DNA of 63,360 nucleotides from Streptococcaceae bacterium. Its GTDB lineage: Bacteria > Bacillota > Bacilli > Lactobacillales > Streptococcaceae. Where the stretch lies: NCBI GenBank assembly GCA_031254115.1, contig JAIRUZ010000016.1, positions 1-63,360 on the forward strand. The letters run 5' to 3'. Positions 8,158-16,865 of the stretch are shown here, piece after piece. Position 1 is the first letter of the stretch. Every line of letters starts with the position of its first letter. A program made the translations under genes and the position numbers. The notes under the pieces are model-generated. The model was not told where the DNA came from and did not search any database. It saw only the letters and a list, made by a program, of their open reading frames with translations.

Positions 8158-10227
8158 ATGTCTAAAAACCCACAAGACCTAGGTCTTGTCAGTTCTGTTA
8201 GAACTGACAAATCATTCAAAGCAACACTTTCTGAAAAAGAGTCCCCCAACTCCGACTTCCTGACCGAGCTCCGAAGCAAGCTGCCTCAGTTTTTTACGGC
8301 GGAAAAACGCGATGAGGAAACTGGCGAAATCATCCAAGCGGCTGAGTTTGACCTCGAAAAGTTCAAAGCCAATCTCGCGAAAAACAATATAAACGAAATC
8401 CATGACGGCTATACGCTAAACTACGTAGGTAAAACTTATGCCCGCCTGCAGGTGGGGCAGCCGACGCCGACAGTGATTATCCCTGACAAGGTACACAACG
8501 ATGAGCTGGCAAATGCCAAGTCCAAGAACGTTTTCCTCACGGGCGACAACCTCGACGTGCTTAAGCACCTGAGGGGCGCCTACACGGGCAAGATCGACTT
8601 CATCTACATCGACCCGCCCTACAACACGGGCTCCGACGGCTTTGTCTATAACGACAGGTTTGACCTGAAAGACGAGGATTTGCGCGACACTTTGGGCTTT
8701 TCGGACGATGACATCACGCGCCTCCACCTCCTCAACGGCCGCAGCTCCCACTCCGCCTGGCTGACCTTCATGTATCCCCGGCTCAAAATCGCCCAGCAGC
8801 TCCTCAAAGACACGGGCGTGATTTTCGTGTCGATTGATGACAATGAGCAAGCCAACCTCAAGCTCCTCATGGATGACGTGTTTGGGGAAGGGAATTTTGT
8901 TGGAGAAATTATTTGGCATAAGAAAACTCAGCCGTCCTTTCTGAGTAAGACAATATCAAATATAAAAGAAAGTATTTTTCTCTATTCAAAAAATAACTCT
9001 ACAGAACTTCGGACAATGGGAGGGATGACTAATCCCGATAGGGCGGTGGAAATGTTAAATATTTCAAATACAGTTCAAAAGAGAGTATTGAAAAAAGATA
9101 ATGTTCTAATTGGAAACGGTAAATTTTCAGGAACCTTGACTGCTGGTTCATATGGTAATGGTGAGTTGGCCGTTGAACTATTAAATAATCTTCAGGTGAT
9201 AGATGGTAAGCCTGATACAGACGTAGAAATCATAGGCCGCTTCAAGTGGTCACAAGATACAATGAATAATTCATTTGAAAATGAAGATTTATATCAAATA
9301 AAGTCAACTCAAACATTGCGTCCTACAGTAACGATAAATGAACGCGAGGCTGGTATAAAACCAATAATTGATCTATTTTCTAAAAAATTAAATGATGAAA
9401 TTCCTACAAATACTGATGCAACAAATGAAATTAAAAGTATGTTTGATGGTGTCGCAATATTCAGTAATCCAAAGCCAAAAGATTTGATCAAATACTTAAT
9501 ACGGTCAATAACTTTTGAAACTAAAGATTCTCTTATCCTTGATTTCTTCGCAGGCTCTGCCACCACGGCGGATGCGGTCATGCAGTTGAACGCTGAGGAC
9601 GGCGGGCATCGCCAGTATATTTTGGCAACGCTGGACGAGGAAGCCAAGTCGGAAGTCGCGAAAAGTGCTGGCTACCAGACTATTGACGAGATTTCTCGCG
9701 AGCGTATTAAGCGGGCGGCGGCTAAGATTCGTGAAAAAAATCCGCTCACGACTACCGACCAAGACTTTGGCTTCAAGCATTTTTATGTGAAAGACATTGA
9801 CGCGCAGACGGTCGATAAGCTCCTCGACTTTGACCCAGACGCCATCAAGCTGATTGCCGACGACATGGTCGCCGAGTTTGGCAAGCCATTCACAACGCTT
9901 GCTGGCAACGAAATCAGCACAGGTGCAAGTGGTGCTGACACGATTCTCCAAACTTGGCTCGTAGACGACGGCTTCAGCTTCGACCAGACGGTTGAAAAGC
10001 TACAGCTTGACCAGCACAGCGCCCATCAAGTCGAGAACTTGCTCTATATCATCGCCCCCATCGACCAAGCCGACATCAAAGCCCTCCTTAACCGCATCGG
10101 CGAGCACCAGCTGAACGTCAGCACCATCATCGTCTTCGGCTATTCGCTGCCTTTTGAAGTGATGACGTCTCTCAAAAACAATGTTAAAATCGCGCTTGAC
10201 GGTGTGAAAGTGGAGGTGAGGTGGTAA
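8158..10227 (+). CDS. mod: Type III restriction-modification system methyltransferase (Mod)
   Basis: Adenine-N6 DNA methyltransferase that also supplies sequence recognition for the Mod/Res complex. Motif IV DPPYNTG is at residues 152-158 and the AdoMet motif FFAGSATTADAV near 463. This order (IV before I) defines the beta class used by type III Mods. The part between about residues 245 and 455 is the target-recognition domain. Its DNA (8895-9540) is much richer in A+T than either side, which suggests an exchanged specificity domain. Two adjacent inverted repeats lie in the first 18 codons. The TAA stop overlaps the next ATG (TAATG). Confidence 0.93.
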   Translation: MSKNPQDLGLVSSVRTDKSFKATLSEKESPNSDFLTELRSKLPQFFTAEKRDEETGEIIQAAEFDLEKFKANLAKNNINEIHDGYTLNYVGKTYARLQVGQPTPTVIIPDKVHNDELANAKSKNVFLTGDNLDVLKHLRGAYTGKIDFIYIDPPYNTGSDGFVYNDRFDLKDEDLRDTLGFSDDDITRLHLLNGRSSHSAWLTFMYPRLKIAQQLLKDTGVIFVSIDDNEQANLKLLMDDVFGEGNFVGEIIWHKKTQPSFLSKTISNIKESIFLYSKNNSTELRTMGGMTNPDRAVEMLNISNTVQKRVLKKDNVLIGNGKFSGTLTAGSYGNGELAVELLNNLQVIDGKPDTDVEIIGRFKWSQDTMNNSFENEDLYQIKSTQTLRPTVTINEREAGIKPIIDLFSKKLNDEIPTNTDATNEIKSMFDGVAIFSNPKPKDLIKYLIRSITFETKDSLILDFFAGSATTADAVMQLNAEDGGHRQYILATLDEEAKSEVAKSAGYQTIDEISRERIKRAAAKIREKNPLTTTDQDFGFKHFYVKDIDAQTVDKLLDFDPDAIKLIADDMVAEFGKPFTTLAGNEISTGASGADTILQTWLVDDGFSFDQTVEKLQLDQHSAHQVENLLYIIAPIDQADIKALLNRIGEHQLNVSTIIVFGYSLPFEVMTSLKNNVKIALDGVKVEVRW
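8172..8211. repeat. Two adjacent inverted repeats at the 5' end of mod
   Basis: ACAAGACCTAGGTCTTGT (8172-8189) is a perfect 18-base palindrome. TTGTCAGTTCT and AGAACTGACAA (8187-8211) form a second stem with a 3-base loop. They overlap by three bases, so the two hairpins could compete. Confidence 0.8.
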
Positions 10228-11048
10228 TGGCAGATTTAATTGAACGATTATTAAGAGCAACTGTCAGACTGGAAACAGAAAATAGTGTAGGAACAGGATT
10301 CTTTTACCAATACAAACGGACCGAAGAGATGTTTGCTCCAGTCATTGTTTCAAATCGCCATATGTTTGAAAATCATAATCAGTTGAAGATAGAGTTTTGG
10401 GCAAAAAATAATTCAGAAAAACTTGAAAAAATTTTATTGCCTATTTGCAACTTGCAGCAGTCTGTAATCTATCATCCCAATCCAGAAATTGATTTGGCTA
10501 TCTTGCCAATTGCTGGAATACATAATTTGTTCATTGAAAGTAAATATGAACCCCAGTTTATTTATTTAGGTAGTGAAATACTCCCTAGTAAAGCAGACTT
10601 GGACGATATGAGTGCCTTGGAAGATGTCATTGTAATTGGATATCCAAATGGTCTTTACGACAAAGAAAATTTGAGACCTTTAATTCGGAAAGGTATTACT
10701 GCTTCAGATATAAAAGTTGACTACGAAAATCAGCCAATATTTATTATTGATTGTGAAATTGTGCCAGGTTCTAGTGGGTCTCCTGTATTCATTTACAATC
10801 CAGTAGGCCGATTTAGTTCAAACTCTGGTATTTCTATTGGTAATACTTATTTAAAATTTGTCGGCATAAATTCTGCCGTTTTTACCCAAAATATTCAAGG
10901 AGAAATAACTCAAACTCCAACGAGTTTAATTTCAAACACTCCATCTTATATCGGTCTAGGAATTATTTTGAAATCAAGTCTATTAGACGATTTTGATGAC
11001 TTGTTAGGAAAGGCAGAAAGAGAAAGAGAAAATGAAACTCAATCTTGA
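10227..11048 (+). CDS. Trypsin-like serine protease encoded inside the restriction operon
   Basis: The 273-residue protein has a recognisable S1-type (chymotrypsin-fold) triad: His45 in SNRHM, Asp89 in EIDLAIL, and Ser183 in the PGSSGSPVF oxyanion segment (compare GDSGSP). No signal peptide or membrane segment is present, so it should act in the cytoplasm. ATG 10227 overlaps the mod stop and follows a strong ribosome-binding site (GGAGGTGAGG). Its own end overlaps res by 17 bases. This tight coupling makes it an operon member, not a passenger. Its DNA is A+T-rich like the mod recognition domain. Whether it acts on phage proteins, on Res/Mod, or kills the cell is unknown. Confidence 0.85.
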   Translation: MADLIERLLRATVRLETENSVGTGFFYQYKRTEEMFAPVIVSNRHMFENHNQLKIEFWAKNNSEKLEKILLPICNLQQSVIYHPNPEIDLAILPIAGIHNLFIESKYEPQFIYLGSEILPSKADLDDMSALEDVIVIGYPNGLYDKENLRPLIRKGITASDIKVDYENQPIFIIDCEIVPGSSGSPVFIYNPVGRFSSNSGISIGNTYLKFVGINSAVFTQNIQGEITQTPTSLISNTPSYIGLGIILKSSLLDDFDDLLGKAERERENETQS

Positions 11049-13911
11049 AGAACTCGCCCATCAACGCCAAGCCTTAGATGCCATTCTCGCGAATTTCCCA
11101 AAGCTCAACGAAAACGCAACGGTAGACGCGAATGGCATCGCAGCCAGTTCACTTTATGCTAATCCGCTCCTGCAAGGCGCGGGCAATGAATCCAGCTTTA
11201 TTGATGTGAAGATGGAGACGGGCACAGGGAAGACTTATGTTTATACTCGCCTGATGTATGAGCTGAACGAAGCACGGGGACTGAACAAGTTTATCATCGT
11301 GGTACCGAGCCTTGCGATTAAAGAAGGCACGAAGAATTTCATCACGAGCGATTATGCCCGTCAGCATTTTTCGCAGTTTTTCGCGAACAAAACACTCACG
11401 CTCTATCAGATTAAAGCGGGAGATTTCGCGAAAAAACGGGGGCGTTATCAGATGAGTAACGAGCTCTTGGCGTTTACCGAGGCGCAGGCGAACGACCGCC
11501 ACAATATCCACGTGCTCCTGATGAGCGACAAGGGATTTTTGGATGCGGCGAGTTCCAGTCTCTTCAAAGACCATTATGATCAAGGGCTTTTGAGTTCTGC
11601 CCGCACACCGGCCGAAGCAATCAGCATGACGCACCCTGTGGTCATCATCGATGAACCGCACCGACTGAAACGGGACGGAAATTCTTATAGAAATATTCTG
11701 AAAAAGCTGAAAGCTCAGATGATTCTGCGTTTTGGGGCGACTTTTCCTGAGCGCATAGAAGGCACAGGACGTAATAAGCAGACGCGGATTGATTATTACC
11801 GTCCGACAGGTCCTATTTTTGACTTGAACGCCATCGAGAGTTTCAATCAAGGGCTGGTCAAGGGAGTAGAAGTGCTTTACCCGACTTTTGATGATGACGA
11901 AAGTAAGAAATATCGTGTCAAAACATTGAATAATAAAAAAGTTGTGTTCACGTCCGATGGGAAAGACTATGAAGTCGCGATCGGCGAGCAACTGGGCGTT
12001 GCCTTTAATGACACAAATTTTGATAATGATGTGGAATACGACGGCGCCAAGAAACTCAGCACAGGACTTGAGCTAGAAGTTGGGATGACGCTCTTTGCGG
12101 GGACTTTTGATAACTCCTATCAAGAGATTTTGCTTTCTCAGATGCTTGACGAGCATTTCAATAAAGAAAAAGCAAACTTTTCGCGAGAGGGTTATCCGGT
12201 CAAAACAATTTCCCTGGCTTTTATTGACTCTATCAAAAGCTATCGAGACGAGACAGGGTGGTTGAAACAAACTTTTGAAAAGTTGCTGATGGCAAAGCTG
12301 GATGGGCTTATCAAAACTGAATCTGGTGACTATTTAGACTTTTTGCGGGCTAGCCGTGCGAATATTTCTGCAACTCACGGGGGCTACTTCGCTCAGGACT
12401 GGGGCGCGAGTGATGAGTCCGCGGTCGCAGAAGAAGTCGATGATATTTTACACAAAGAAAAGACGCTGACGTTTAGAAATAGAGACGGTTCTTGGAATTT
12501 ACGCCGCTTTTTCTTCAGCAAATGGACGCTGCGTGAGGGCTGGGACAATCCCAATGTTTTTGTGATTGCCAAGCTCAGAAGTTCGGGCTCTGAGATTTCC
12601 AAACTTCAAGAAGTCGGCCGTGGCTTGCGCTTGCCAGTCGACGTGATGGGAAACCGCCTGTCGAATGATGACTTCTACATGAGTTATATTATTGACTTCT
12701 CTGAAAAAGATTTCGCGAAAAAACTCACCGACGAGGTCAATCGCGATTATGTTGAGAAAGTGAAAGTCGGAGAGGCGCTTAGCGAAGAAATCATTGAGAC
12801 CTTAATCGAGCAAGGACTTGCCGAGAGCAAGCGAAAAATCTTGAATCTACTTGCCGATGACAGTGTTCTAGATGATGACTTCAAAGTTCTGGATAGTGAA
12901 AAATTGATGACCTTATTGCCACAAGTTGCCTCATCGAAAATTCGCCTGCGGCCAAATGCGAAAAAGATAGACGACACGGTCAAACTTAAAAAGGAGAACT
13001 GGGCGAAAGTCAAGGCGCTCTGGCTAGAGCTGTCCAAGCGCTATATGATTCATTATGAAGCAAAGGAGAGTTCAGAGTGGCTGGATTTATTCGAAGATCT
13101 GTTAAAAAGTGAAGACGTTTTTCAGTTGCAATATATTGAAAGTATACGCGAGCAGCTGGTTGTGGGCGGTGAGATGGAAGTTCGCGAAAACATTGCCCAA
13201 TACCGACCAGAACGTCCGACTGGACAGATTCCTTATAGTTTGTTTGTCAAGCGAATTGCCAGCGAAACGAATTTGCCATTGAAATTAATCCATGTAGCCA
13301 TAACAAAAAATTTGCCGAAGCTAGAACTTTCGGGCGAGATTTCTGATTACTTCAACAATCAAAGCTTATCTGCCATCGTGCGCGGCTTTAAGCAGAAGTT
13401 TGTAGAAAAATATGCGCAAAGTTATCATTTTGAAGCGCTGAGCTTTGAGGCAAGCACATCGATTTGGAATAAAGAAAAGAACGACTTTGTGGACAGCATT
13501 CCTGCGGGAGCCATCGGGGTCAACGAGACAAATGAGACTTCAACGGGGAGAAAAGCCTTATACGATGAGCCGCCTGTCCGCTATGACTCGGCGGATCCAG
13601 AACTCGATTTATTGAAGCAGAATTATGGTCAGCAAGTCACGACTTTTGGCAAACTCCCCCGCCGTGCCATTCGGATTCCGACTTATTTGGGAGGCACGAC
13701 AACCCCTGACTTTGTTTACGCAACCAAGGACGGCTTGTATCTCTTAGTGGAAACAAAATCAGACAATAAACGAGCATCTGACGAAACAGCTGTCGCAGTT
13801 CACAAGAAATTTTTTGAAGATTTGAAACAAGAGAAAGTTTCCTATATTGAGGCAAATCGTGTGGGAGATGTGTTGATGGCGCTTGGAAAATTAGAGTCAA
13901 ATAAAGAGTAA
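11032..13911 (+). CDS. res: Type III restriction enzyme, helicase-nuclease subunit (Res)
   Basis: ATP-dependent translocase and endonuclease that cuts DNA near unmodified sites in complex with Mod. The superfamily 2 motifs are clear: Walker A METGTGKT (61-68), Walker B IIDEPH (205-210), FGATFPER (motif III) and LQEVGRGLRLP (motif VI). The C-terminal PD-(D/E)XK nuclease is seen in TTPDFVYATKDGLYLLVETK, about residues 895-915. The length of 959 is normal. ATG 11032 lies within the protease gene's last codons, so res is translationally coupled to it. Confidence 0.95.
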   Translation: MKLNLEELAHQRQALDAILANFPKLNENATVDANGIAASSLYANPLLQGAGNESSFIDVKMETGTGKTYVYTRLMYELNEARGLNKFIIVVPSLAIKEGTKNFITSDYARQHFSQFFANKTLTLYQIKAGDFAKKRGRYQMSNELLAFTEAQANDRHNIHVLLMSDKGFLDAASSSLFKDHYDQGLLSSARTPAEAISMTHPVVIIDEPHRLKRDGNSYRNILKKLKAQMILRFGATFPERIEGTGRNKQTRIDYYRPTGPIFDLNAIESFNQGLVKGVEVLYPTFDDDESKKYRVKTLNNKKVVFTSDGKDYEVAIGEQLGVAFNDTNFDNDVEYDGAKKLSTGLELEVGMTLFAGTFDNSYQEILLSQMLDEHFNKEKANFSREGYPVKTISLAFIDSIKSYRDETGWLKQTFEKLLMAKLDGLIKTESGDYLDFLRASRANISATHGGYFAQDWGASDESAVAEEVDDILHKEKTLTFRNRDGSWNLRRFFFSKWTLREGWDNPNVFVIAKLRSSGSEISKLQEVGRGLRLPVDVMGNRLSNDDFYMSYIIDFSEKDFAKKLTDEVNRDYVEKVKVGEALSEEIIETLIEQGLAESKRKILNLLADDSVLDDDFKVLDSEKLMTLLPQVASSKIRLRPNAKKIDDTVKLKKENWAKVKALWLELSKRYMIHYEAKESSEWLDLFEDLLKSEDVFQLQYIESIREQLVVGGEMEVRENIAQYRPERPTGQIPYSLFVKRIASETNLPLKLIHVAITKNLPKLELSGEISDYFNNQSLSAIVRGFKQKFVEKYAQSYHFEALSFEASTSIWNKEKNDFVDSIPAGAIGVNETNETSTGRKALYDEPPVRYDSADPELDLLKQNYGQQVTTFGKLPRRAIRIPTYLGGTTTPDFVYATKDGLYLLVETKSDNKRASDETAVAVHKKFFEDLKQEKVSYIEANRVGDVLMALGKLESNKE

Positions 13912-13927
13912 TCGGCTGATTTTTTTG

Positions 13928-13957
13928 CTTACGTGAGAGGTAATTGAACGTAAGGCA
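13928..13957. repeat. Weak inverted repeat after res
   Basis: CTTACGT and ACGTAAG can pair around about 13 bases. There is no clean T run after it, so a terminator role is uncertain. The 108-base gap after res otherwise holds only the ydbC promoter. Confidence 0.35.
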
Positions 13958-13986
13958 TTTTGTCAGAGAAAAAATTGCAAATTTTT

Positions 13987-13995
13987 TGTTACAAT
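13987..13995 (+). promoter_or_regulatory. Extended -10 promoter of ydbC
   Basis: TGT-TACAAT, giving a leader of about 30 bases. Confidence 0.5.
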
Positions 13996-14031
13996 TGAGA
14001 AGAAAATACGCATAATAAGGTGGAGGAAATG

Positions 14032-14247
14032 ATGGCAGAATTTAAGTTTGAAATTGCAGAGCATTTGATTACATTATCGGAAACCACGACAGGTTGGACA
14101 AAAGAGCTCAACCGCGTGAGTTACAATGGCGCAGAGCCCAAGTATGACATTCGCGCGTGGTCGCCCGATCACGAAAAGATGGGCAAAGGTGTCACGCTCA
14201 CAGACGAGGAATTCCAAAAATTACTTAAAGAACTTACCAATCGGTAA
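14032..14247 (+). CDS. ydbC: YdbC-like PC4/p15-family single-stranded DNA-binding protein
   Basis: Small nucleic-acid-binding protein of the PC4 coactivator family, as described for Lactococcus lactis YdbC. The GWTKELNRVSYNGAEPKYDI and WSPDHEKMGKGVTLTDEE segments are typical. The start is set at ATG 14032 (71 residues) because AAGGTGGAGG at 14017-14026 spaces well to it; GTG 14020 and ATG 14029 fall in or too near that site. It probably acts on ssDNA in replication, repair or transcription; the exact role is not known. Its last codons lie in the terminator stem. Confidence 0.85.
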   Translation: MAEFKFEIAEHLITLSETTTGWTKELNRVSYNGAEPKYDIRAWSPDHEKMGKGVTLTDEEFQKLLKELTNR

Positions 14248-14256
14248 GTTCTTTTT
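14228..14256 (+). terminator. Terminator overlapping the end of ydbC
   Basis: AAGAACTTACC and GGTAAGTTCTT form an 11-base perfect stem followed by TTT; the stop codon is inside the stem. Confidence 0.85.
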
Positions 14257-14276
14257 GTAGTACTTTCTGAGCCGCT

Positions 14277-14636
14277 TTATTTGAGGAGAAAGGCCGCGAT
14301 TATCAAGCTGAGATACATGGCGAGCGTTACGAGATAAGTCGCGCGCCAAAAGCGTTTGAAAAATTTGGGATAGGAGAATTTTCGGTACACGAAAAGATGA
14401 AGCGCCAGCATGGACAGCCCCATTCCCGAGAGAATGAGCGCATAATAAGGCGTTGAGGCAATATTTGTGGCAGATGAGAGAAAATGATTGAGCCCGAACA
14501 TCAGAAAAAGAGTCCAGATATCGCGCACCCGCACAGTCGTGTATTTTTTGAGATTGAAAAACCAAAAAACCAAATAGGGCAGCGCATAGCTGACCACTGG
14601 AAAAATCAAAATCAGAAGTTTTGCCCAGATACTCAC
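14277..14636 (-). CDS. Small integral membrane protein, DUF3397-like
   Basis: The 119 residues contain four hydrophobic segments (about 5-25, 40-60, 65-85 and 97-117) and no soluble domain. Size and pattern fit the DUF3397 family of Firmicutes, whose function is unknown. It starts with GTG at 14636, whose bases overlap the TGA stop of the upstream ebsC (GTGA), so it is translationally coupled to it. Confidence 0.65.
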   Translation of the reverse strand: MSIWAKLLILIFPVVSYALPYLVFWFFNLKKYTTVRVRDIWTLFLMFGLNHFLSSATNIASTPYYALILSGMGLSMLALHLFVYRKFSYPKFFKRFWRATYLVTLAMYLSLIIAAFLLK

Positions 14637-15112
14637 GCGTCTATTATATCACGAAATTCAGCCCCGACGAAATCTGCAAGCGATTGTGGATTCACACGAA
14701 TGCTTCGTCCGACTTCACCCGCCGAGCATACAAAAAATGTTTCTGTCAGCGCTGACAGAGCAATAAAAATCGGAAACGCATGCTTTTGCCGAATGCCCAC
14801 CGGATTATTTGCCCCGTGAACGTACCCCGTCGTTTTCTGTAAGTCCTTTGCAGGAATCATTTGCACCTTTTTATTGCCCGAAATTGCAGCCAATTTTTTC
14901 TCTGAAACATGCGCCGTCAGCGGCACCATCGCAACCAGCGGTCCCGTTTTGTCGCCTACAAGCGCGAGCGTTTTATAAATAGTGTGACGCGAAATTCCCT
15001 CTGGCAACTCCTCAGAAGTGTTAAGCGCATTCAAAATCAGTGCTTCATGCGCCACTCCCGCCTTCTCCAAAATCTGCTCCACAAGCGTTTTTTTAGCTGT
15101 TTTCTTTGACAT
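14633..15112 (-). CDS. ebsC: YbaK/EbsC-family Cys-tRNA(Pro) deacylase
   Basis: Trans-editing enzyme that hydrolyses mischarged Cys-tRNA-Pro. The 159-residue protein has the YbaK fold landmarks: an N-terminal HEA-type segment, KDLQKTTGYVHGANNPVGI in the middle, and the C-terminal SAGEVGRSIRVNPQSL. An upstream in-frame ATG would add 13 residues, but ATG 15112 lies 6 bases after a TGC-TATAAT box and is chosen. A palindrome copy is read as LSALTE near residue 131. Confidence 0.88.
   Translation of the reverse strand: MSKKTAKKTLVEQILEKAGVAHEALILNALNTSEELPEGISRHTIYKTLALVGDKTGPLVAMVPLTAHVSEKKLAAISGNKKVQMIPAKDLQKTTGYVHGANNPVGIRQKHAFPIFIALSALTETFFVCSAGEVGRSIRVNPQSLADFVGAEFRDIIDA
14743..14758. repeat. 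Palindrome copy 5, perfect 16-mer
   Basis: Inside ebsC, read on the minus strand as LSALTE. Confidence 0.9.
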
Positions 15113-15118
15113 GAATTT

Positions 15119-15127
15119 ATTATAGCA
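15119..15127 (-). promoter_or_regulatory. Extended -10 promoter of ebsC
   Basis: TGC-TATAAT on the minus strand, ending 6 bases before ATG 15112; leaderless arrangement. Confidence 0.65.
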
Positions 15128-15164
15128 AATAATTAAAATGATATGACCCAAAAATGAATAGAAA

Positions 15165-15173
15165 TGTTATAAT
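15165..15173 (+). promoter_or_regulatory. Extended -10 promoter reading toward the GH43-like gene
   Basis: TGT-TATAAT. The repeated leader element begins 12 bases downstream, so it would be transcribed as the 5' leader of the gene at 15329. Confidence 0.55.
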
Positions 15174-15185
15174 GAATAGGTAATA

Positions 15186-15303
15186 GACTTGTTTCATAAC
15201 CCGTTTTGCTTTTAAAGACCAATCTAGCTTTGCGTTCATTGACTCGGCGCGTGCGCCGAGCGCTAAAGCGAGTTGGGCGAAAAAGCAGGGTTATGAAACA
15301 GAT
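15186..15303 (+). repeat. Repeated leader/MITE-like element, copy A
   Basis: Ends are inverted repeats: GACTTGTTTCATAACCC at the left and GGGTTATGAAACAGATT at the right. Inside is the perfect hairpin CTCGGCGC-GT-GCGCCGAG followed by GCTAAAGCGAGTTGGGCGAA. A second copy lies at 38357-38531 on the other strand. It has no coding capacity and sits between a promoter and the next gene, so it may be a miniature transposable element or a structured leader RNA. Confidence 0.75.
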
Positions 15304-15328
15304 TCAATACAAATCGAAAGGGAATTAT

Positions 15329-16795
15329 ATGAAAAAATTAGCGGTAAAATCAATTGCTCCTTTGGCGGGTCTCTTTGTGCTCGTAGCAGCGCTTGGTCTA
15401 TTTGTCTTTTCAAGTAAAGGTGAGACAACGCACGCTGCCACAACGACACAAGTTACCATTTATCGTCTCTATAATCCAGGGAATGGAGAACATCTGTACA
15501 CACAAGATGCCAATGAAAAAAATGTTCTCTCAACAACTGGATGGATTTATGAAGGAATTGGCTGGTATGCACCGTCAGCGGGGACTCCCGTTTATCGCCT
15601 TTATAATCCAGGACTAAAAAATCACCTCTACACGACCGATACAAATGAAGTCAAAGTTTTGACGCATGGAAACGGCTGGCAATCAGATAACAATGGCAAG
15701 CCTCTCTTCTATTCAGGCGGCACTGTTTCGATTTACCGCCTTTATAACAGAGGCCTTGCAGGAATGCACCTTCTCAGCACCGATGCGAATGAATATAAGA
15801 CATTGCCAAGTTATGGCTGGTCGCAAGAAGGCATCAAACTCTATGCCGTTGCAAAGGGCAAGTCAGCTAATCTTGATTTAACCAAGGTTTTGCCAGGTAA
15901 TTTCATGGTGCCTGAAGTTTACAAATTTGGCTCCACTTACTACATGTATGGCTCAGGCGAAATTTCCACGTCTAGCAATACCACGAATTTCTCAGCCAAA
16001 AGAACTCTTCAAATCAATGGCTCAGGCATTTATTCAATCAAGGCAGGTGCATCAAGCTACAACGTAAATGTCTCAAATTCTACAAACTCTGACGGTTGGA
16101 GCTCAGGCATTTATTCGATTCACTATGTCAATGGAAAATATGTAGGTTACTTTACGATATTTGCGCCTTCAGCACGCGGTATTGCTATTGGTACCGCAAC
16201 GGCGACAAGTCCTGATGGCCCATTCACGATGGATGCAAAACCACTGATAACGATTCCGACGGGTACTTATTACTATTATGATCCGATTACCTATACGGAA
16301 AACGGGAAACTTTACTTGCTGTATGCGGGTGGTAATAGTAATGGTGCCGCTGGTATCAATATTATACAACTCTCTTCTGATGGTTTGAGTACGGTTGGAA
16401 GCAGTTCCTTGCTGATAAATAAGGCTAATATTCCAAATAGCCAAGGAATTGTTGAAAATCCGTCTCTGACCAAATCAGCAGATGGTAGTTATGTTCTCTT
16501 CTACTCGGCAAATCACGGAGATACATCTAATTATTTTGTTGGTTCTGCAGTAAGTAAGAGTATCACGGGTCCGTACACGGATCAAGGGCAATTTCTGAAT
16601 GCAACGAATACGAAATTGGCAGGAGCAGGTGAGGAAAGCGTCTTTGTGGATGGCGGCAATAACTATATGTATTTCAATACTTGGGTAGGCCCGCATTCAA
16701 TCTGGGATATCCTCCCAGGCGGAGAAGGCCGTGCCGTTTACCGCACCAGCTTCACTTGGTTTAACGGACACGTACCACAATTAAACTATAATTGA
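15329..16795 (+). CDS. Secreted DUF5648-repeat protein with a GH43-like beta-propeller
   Basis: The 488-residue protein has a signal peptide (KKLAVKS, then a hydrophobic run and a likely cut after THAA near residue 36). Three repeats of the pattern YRLYN-x-G-x-HLYT-x(2)-NE follow (about 41-175), as in DUF5648. The C-terminal 300 residues resemble a five-bladed GH43-type propeller (VPEVYKFGSTYYMYG, SPDGPF, YYDPITY, VENPSLTKSADGSYVLFYS). It may bind or trim an exported polysaccharide; the substrate is unknown. ATG 15329 follows AAAGG; a longer reading frame from 15206 only translates the repeat element and is rejected. Confidence 0.75.
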   Translation: MKKLAVKSIAPLAGLFVLVAALGLFVFSSKGETTHAATTTQVTIYRLYNPGNGEHLYTQDANEKNVLSTTGWIYEGIGWYAPSAGTPVYRLYNPGLKNHLYTTDTNEVKVLTHGNGWQSDNNGKPLFYSGGTVSIYRLYNRGLAGMHLLSTDANEYKTLPSYGWSQEGIKLYAVAKGKSANLDLTKVLPGNFMVPEVYKFGSTYYMYGSGEISTSSNTTNFSAKRTLQINGSGIYSIKAGASSYNVNVSNSTNSDGWSSGIYSIHYVNGKYVGYFTIFAPSARGIAIGTATATSPDGPFTMDAKPLITIPTGTYYYYDPITYTENGKLYLLYAGGNSNGAAGINIIQLSSDGLSTVGSSSLLINKANIPNSQGIVENPSLTKSADGSYVLFYSANHGDTSNYFVGSAVSKSITGPYTDQGQFLNATNTKLAGAGEESVFVDGGNNYMYFNTWVGPHSIWDILPGGEGRAVYRTSFTWFNGHVPQLNYN

Positions 16796-16803
16796 AACTT
16801 GAA

Positions 16804-16830
16804 AAGTGTCTCATACTGAGGCGCTTTTTT
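16804..16830 (+). terminator. Terminator after the GH43-like gene
   Basis: AAGTGTCTC and GAGGCGCTT pair with two G-U pairs, followed by TTTT. Confidence 0.8.
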
Positions 16831-16865
16831 GGATGACTAAAAGAGTAGAGAAAACCTCTATTTTA

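Noticed and set aside
15206-15328. N-terminal extension of the GH43-like gene reading MLLKTNLALRSL
   Set aside because: It translates the repeat element; the signal peptide and ribosome-binding site place the start at 15329.
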